NCBI RefSeq assembly: GCF_027359675.1
Contig: NZ_CP114787.1
Location: 124,001-188,000 of the forward strand
DNA from: Roseibium sp. Sym1
GTDB taxonomy: Bacteria; Pseudomonadota; Alphaproteobacteria; Rhizobiales; Stappiaceae
Reading direction: 5' to 3'
DNA: 64,000 bases
Part shown: positions 60,745 through 64,000 of the stretch, in pieces
How positions within the stretch are numbered: position 1 is the first letter of the stretch
Layout: each line of letters starts with the position of its first letter
Notes under the pieces: generated by a model
Database searches by the model: none
The model's input: only the letters and a program-made list of their open reading frames with translations
Told to the model about the DNA's origin: nothing
Position numbers and translations under genes: made by a program

Positions 60745-61686
60745 TCACCCCGGCATTTCTGTCTCGACAGCGTCGATCAGGCCGCTGCGTTTTGCGCGAT
60801 CAAGGAGGTTTTTCACGGAAGAGGGCGCCCATTTCGTTCCTCCGCGCGGCGTGCGTTCGTGCAAGCGCTCTAGCTGGTTGGCGATTTCGCGCAGTGTGAG
60901 ATCCGGATTGGACGAATGGATCCCGGCGACCAGGGTCATCAACCGGTCCTCGGCCGGCCGCGGCGGCGATTTCCGCAAAAGCGACGCATCGGCCATACCT
61001 TCCGAGACCATCCATTTGACTGCCCGACGCAGGCGTTCCGGCGTCCAGTCGAAACCGCGCTGTTTGAGAACACGGGCGATGTCGTCCCAGGTGTGGTCCG
61101 GCCGCATCCGCTTCACCGTTGGAAGCCATTGTGAGGCCGTGGCCTGAAGGCGTGCCCCATAGGCCGCTTTCTGCGCCAACTTCATCTTCGAGAGCATCTC
61201 CGGCCGGCGCTCGCGGATGCCAGGATTGCCAGGGAGACGACCTTTCGCCTTAGCCGCCTGGATCCCGGCCTTGGTGCGCTCGGAAATCAACGCCCGCTCG
61301 AGCTGGGCCACGGCGCCGAGCACTTGCAGCGAGAACATGCCTTGGGGCGTGCTGGTGTCGATCGGATCCCTCAGCGATCGAAAATGCGCACCCTTTGCCG
61401 TCAGGTCTTCGATGACATCCAGCAGATGGCTGACGGATCGTGCCAGGCGATCGAGCCGCACCACGACGAGCGTGTCGCCGGCACCGATGTCCTGAACAAG
61501 CCGTGAGAGGGCAGGACGGGCGCGAGAAGCTCCGGAACCGTGTTCCTCGACGATCATTTCGCAGCCGGCCGACCGCAGCTCCATTTCCTGCGCCTGGGTC
61601 GCCTGCTCGTCCGTAGAGACGCGCGCATAGCCGATTAGCCGTCCCTGTGGTCGACGAGACGTGCGATTCTGGGTGTCAGCGGCCAT
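60745..61686 (-). CDS. Serine recombinase (resolvase/invertase)
   Basis: Small-serine-recombinase-type N-terminal catalytic domain: LIGYARVSTDEQATQAQEMEL with the active-site Ser in ARVS, DTLVVVRLDRLARSVSHLLDVIEDL with the catalytic Arg cluster, and GAVAQLERALISERTKAGI. After the usual end comes an extra C-terminal part of about 130 residues (HTWDDIARVLKQRGFDWTPERLRRAVKWM; LTLREIANQLERL) with two helix-turn-helix-like segments. The protein is 313 residues from ATG 61686; an upstream ATG at 61752 is possible. It may resolve plasmid multimers. Confidence 0.88.
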   Translation of the reverse strand: MAADTQNRTSRRPQGRLIGYARVSTDEQATQAQEMELRSAGCEMIVEEHGSGASRARPALSRLVQDIGAGDTLVVVRLDRLARSVSHLLDVIEDLTAKGAHFRSLRDPIDTSTPQGMFSLQVLGAVAQLERALISERTKAGIQAAKAKGRLPGNPGIRERRPEMLSKMKLAQKAAYGARLQATASQWLPTVKRMRPDHTWDDIARVLKQRGFDWTPERLRRAVKWMVSEGMADASLLRKSPPRPAEDRLMTLVAGIHSSNPDLTLREIANQLERLHERTPRGGTKWAPSSVKNLLDRAKRSGLIDAVETEMPG

Positions 61687-61968
61687 TTGCAGCGCCTGGG
61701 AGATGATCGAGAGCCGGTTTTCCAAACATAGAAGATACCGATAACTGATCATTTGTAAACGTCTCTTGAGTGCCTTTCTAACATCTGAAAGCGCCAAAAA
61801 CCCCGGGAAAACAGGCTCTCTCGTCGATCGGAGCGCCGATTGCCGGGTCTCTGTTCAATCCCGAAGGCCGCAGCGTTCTTTACATATAGAGGGGCTGAAG
61901 AATTACCGGTGTGACGGAAGCAAGAAGCGTGTTAACTTCCGTATGATAATTGAAGCGCCGTGTTATCA

Positions 61969-63075
61969 ATGGTTTATGATATCGGAAAATTGACCCATGA
62001 GACCCTTCTGGGGCCGATTGCGGCCGCGGAGGATGCGCTTGCCCGGCTTGATGAGCGGGTCGCCCGGTCCGAGGTTGGGGCCGGCTTTGCCGAGCGCGCC
62101 GACTTTTTTGATTCCGTCTCCAGTATGTGGATCGGCGGCGAACTCGTCCATCTCGAGGACCTTGTTCTCCACGACGCACAGATGGACATTCGCGCGCCCA
62201 GCCACGAGCTCGTCATCGCGCACCGCATTGTGAGGGCGCGGCGCCGGGTCTCGAGGAACGATCCCGGCTGGGCGGTTTCGCGGTCAGGGATCATGGCGTT
62301 GGCCGGTGTCGCGGAAGAGACCTCCGTCGAAGCCGAACCCGTCGACAGGGGAGGGGAGGGGGTCGAGCTCGACTTGATCCATCACGAACCACTGTCTCCC
62401 GAGTTGGCCGAGATCGATGACGTCCTCGCTCGCACCCAATGGCTGGTCGATGGCAATGCGGCCGTCGAACAAAAGAAGCGAGAACCCGCGTACAGTATCG
62501 GTGAGCTGCTCATTCGCGATCCGGATTGGGATGAAGGCGAGCGGATTGGCGAATGGCTCGAACTGGCCAAGAAGGTCGAGCGGCTTCCGGCCACGCTGGC
62601 CGCAGCGGTTCTTTGGGATGCCTGGGAACATCTCGAACCCCTGCAGCGCCAGCACTGGCTCGGACTGTTGCTTGTTTCGGATTACCTGCGATTGCGCGGT
62701 AAGGTCCGATCACACTTGTTGACGTTCGCGGTCGGGCTTCGAGAGATTCCCCGCGAGCGTCGCCGTGCCCGCGATCGAACGTCGCGGCTTGTCGCTTATC
62801 TCGACGCGATGAGCGCGGCCGCCGCGGCCGGGATGAAGGACATCGACCGGCTGGCACTAGCGAAACGGCAGCTTGAGCGGAAGGCTCTGGACAAGCGGTC
62901 GACGAGCAGCCTTCCGGTCGCCATTGACCTGTTCTTGTCGCGCCCGATCGTGTCCGCGCATATGGTCGCTAAGACTGCGAGAATTACTTCGCGTGGGGCC
63001 TTGAACCTGATCAGCGAACTAGGAGTGCGCGAGATAACGGGCAGGGGGCGCTACCGAGCGTGGGGGATACTCTGA
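61969..63075 (+). CDS. DUF1612/helix-turn-helix plasmid protein
   Basis: Protein of 368 residues matching the RHE_PE00001-type family common on rhizobial and rhodobacterial plasmids. The N-terminal DUF1612 part contains RADFFDSVSSMWIGGELVHLEDLVLHDAQMDIRAPSHELV and AHRIVRARRR. The C-terminal helix-turn-helix part contains DLFLSRPIVSAHMVAKTARITSRGALNLISELGVREITGRGRYRAWGIL. The C-terminal fold resembles Fic-associated winged helices. The function is not known; DNA binding is likely. ATG 61969 is taken; a GTG at 61960 is in frame. Confidence 0.8.
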   Translation: MVYDIGKLTHETLLGPIAAAEDALARLDERVARSEVGAGFAERADFFDSVSSMWIGGELVHLEDLVLHDAQMDIRAPSHELVIAHRIVRARRRVSRNDPGWAVSRSGIMALAGVAEETSVEAEPVDRGGEGVELDLIHHEPLSPELAEIDDVLARTQWLVDGNAAVEQKKREPAYSIGELLIRDPDWDEGERIGEWLELAKKVERLPATLAAAVLWDAWEHLEPLQRQHWLGLLLVSDYLRLRGKVRSHLLTFAVGLREIPRERRRARDRTSRLVAYLDAMSAAAAAGMKDIDRLALAKRQLERKALDKRSTSSLPVAIDLFLSRPIVSAHMVAKTARITSRGALNLISELGVREITGRGRYRAWGIL

Positions 63076-63145
63076 TGTTCACTGGTTTGACGATGGACCA
63101 AGAAAAACTCACCGTCTATGTTCGCTTTTAGTTGGGGGATGAAGG

Positions 63146-64000
63146 ATGCCATCTTTAAAATCGAACTTGGTTAAAAGAATTGATCGGCTGCCAAAACCGG
63201 CCAACGCCGCCGATGCTATGCAGCCTCTTTTTGAGGCGGTCAGTAATTCGATTCACAGTACACAGGATCGATTTAAGGACAAGGTCGCAACTGGGGGGAA
63301 GATCATCGTCACGCTGACCATGGAAGGTCGTCAGGCACCCGAAAGGATTATCGTCGAGGACAACGGCGTCGGACTGGATGGAAAGAACTATGATGCCTTT
63401 ACGACAACAGACACCGACAACAAAATTGCGCGTGGAGGGAAGGGTGTCGGACGTCTCTTGTGGCTCGATTGTTTTGAAGAGATCAGCGTGAAGAGTACGT
63501 CATTTGAGGATGGGACTGAAAAGCAAAGGTCGTTCAGCTTCGTGCTGTCGCAATCGGATCAAATCCAAGAATACGAAGAGAACGAAGTTGAAGCCACTCA
63601 TGCCAACACAGGCGTAATGATTGAGTTTGGAGCGCTCCAGGACAATGGCTATCGCGCCAAATTCCCGGGTCGCGCCGCCTATGTTTTTCAGCACTTCACC
63701 TCGCATTTCTTGCCGACCTTCATTGGAAAGCGCTCTCCGATCATCACCGTGCACTGCGGTGACGAAACCCGCCACTACCCTGAAGAGATCAACTCGATCA
63801 TTCATCGACGCGAGACGATCGAAAATATCCCGACCGAAGAGTACGGGCCGCTGACTCTTACGCTCATGGAATGCGACAAGGTTGCCAGCTCAGATCTTCA
63901 AGGCTCGCACTTCGTTCATTTCATCGCTCATGATCGAACGGTCCACTCCCAAAAGATCGACGGCAAGTTAGGGCTGAAATATTTTGGGGCCAATGAGGAT
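63146..64000 (+). CDS. GHKL-type ATPase domain protein (5' part; runs off window)
   Basis: At least 285 codons without a stop up to the window end. The N-terminal GHKL (Hsp90/MutL/histidine-kinase) ATPase motifs are visible. The N box is PLFEAVSNSIHST (about 28-40), the G1 box is VEDNGVGLDGKNYDAFTTTDT (about 71-91), and the G2 box is RGGKGVGRLLWLDCF (about 96-110). Start ATG 63146 has GGGGG 7 bp upstream. Stand-alone GHKL ATPases of this type (MutL/Hsp90-like, HATPase_c_3) are frequent in accessory regions and in some phage-defence operons. Partner genes would lie beyond the window, so the function stays open. Confidence 0.78.
   Translation, partial: MPSLKSNLVKRIDRLPKPANAADAMQPLFEAVSNSIHSTQDRFKDKVATGGKIIVTLTMEGRQAPERIIVEDNGVGLDGKNYDAFTTTDTDNKIARGGKGVGRLLWLDCFEEISVKSTSFEDGTEKQRSFSFVLSQSDQIQEYEENEVEATHANTGVMIEFGALQDNGYRAKFPGRAAYVFQHFTSHFLPTFIGKRSPIITVHCGDETRHYPEEINSIIHRRETIENIPTEEYGPLTLTLMECDKVASSDLQGSHFVHFIAHDRTVHSQKIDGKLGLKYFGANED

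Noticed and set aside
61776..61793. TTTCTAACATCTGAAAGC near the recombinase start resembles the TetR-type operator
   Set aside because: Only the left half-site matches; the right half (GTTAG) is absent, and the neighbouring genes are plasmid maintenance genes.

Overview
The window looks like part of a large conjugative plasmid, or an integrated plasmid-like element, of an alphaproteobacterium. The repABC replication-partition operon, the Ti/Sym-plasmid-type trb operon with a TraR-type regulator, and the style of the catabolic genes point to Rhodobacterales or Rhizobiales. The species cannot be fixed from the sequence alone. There are no rRNA, tRNA or CRISPR features.

Region 1 (1-2533) is mobile DNA. 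The 3' part of a group II intron with its reverse transcriptase/maturase sits inside an IS3-family transposase gene that also carries an in-frame stop. Region 2 (2534-11242) holds a thiolase, an SDR, a TetR regulator and a biotin-dependent acyl-CoA carboxylase operon (beta subunit, hydratase, alpha subunit, acyl-CoA dehydrogenase). A second copy of the same IS end lies in inverted orientation at 11243-11427, so this block is bracketed by 185-bp inverted repeats. The second IS end is fused to the C-terminal remnant of a biotin transporter, BioY.

Region 3 (12.3-43.6 kb) is a dense set of acyl-CoA catabolic operons. It contains four family III CoA-transferase/racemase genes, four acyl-CoA dehydrogenases, three enoyl-CoA hydratases, two acyl-CoA ligases, a branched-chain-type ABC importer with two tandem binding proteins, etfBA, a DUF35/thiolase-like pair resembling side-chain aldolases, MaoC hydratases, an alpha-methylacyl-CoA racemase-like enzyme, and a mesaconyl/itaconyl-CoA hydratase plus citramalyl-CoA lyase pair. 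Together they suggest import, CoA activation and beta-oxidation of a carboxylic acid with methyl branches (isoprenoid-, sterol-side-chain- or branched-fatty-acid-like). Electrons would pass to EtfAB. The exact substrate is not visible. An 18-bp dyad close to TTCTAACATTTGTTAGAA recurs at eight places in front of seven of these transcription units, including the tetR gene itself. I infer that the region is one regulon controlled by that TetR protein.

Region 4 (43.7-45.6 kb) is a junction zone. It has two fused IS remnants (IS5- and IS3-family), a beheaded winged-helix gene, and the last codons of guaA, a gene whose 3' end is a known integration site of genomic islands.

Region 5 (45.6-64 kb) is the plasmid backbone. 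On the minus strand lie traR and trbI-H-G-F-L-K-J-E-D-C-B; on the plus strand repA, three parS palindromes spaced exactly 58 bp, repB, a probable antisense-RNA interval, and repC. A serine recombinase, a DUF1612-type protein and the start of a GHKL-ATPase gene that runs off the window follow. The trb-rep arrangement is that of Ti plasmids, but the autoinducer synthase traI is missing between trbB and repA, although two 18-bp tra-box-like dyads remain there.
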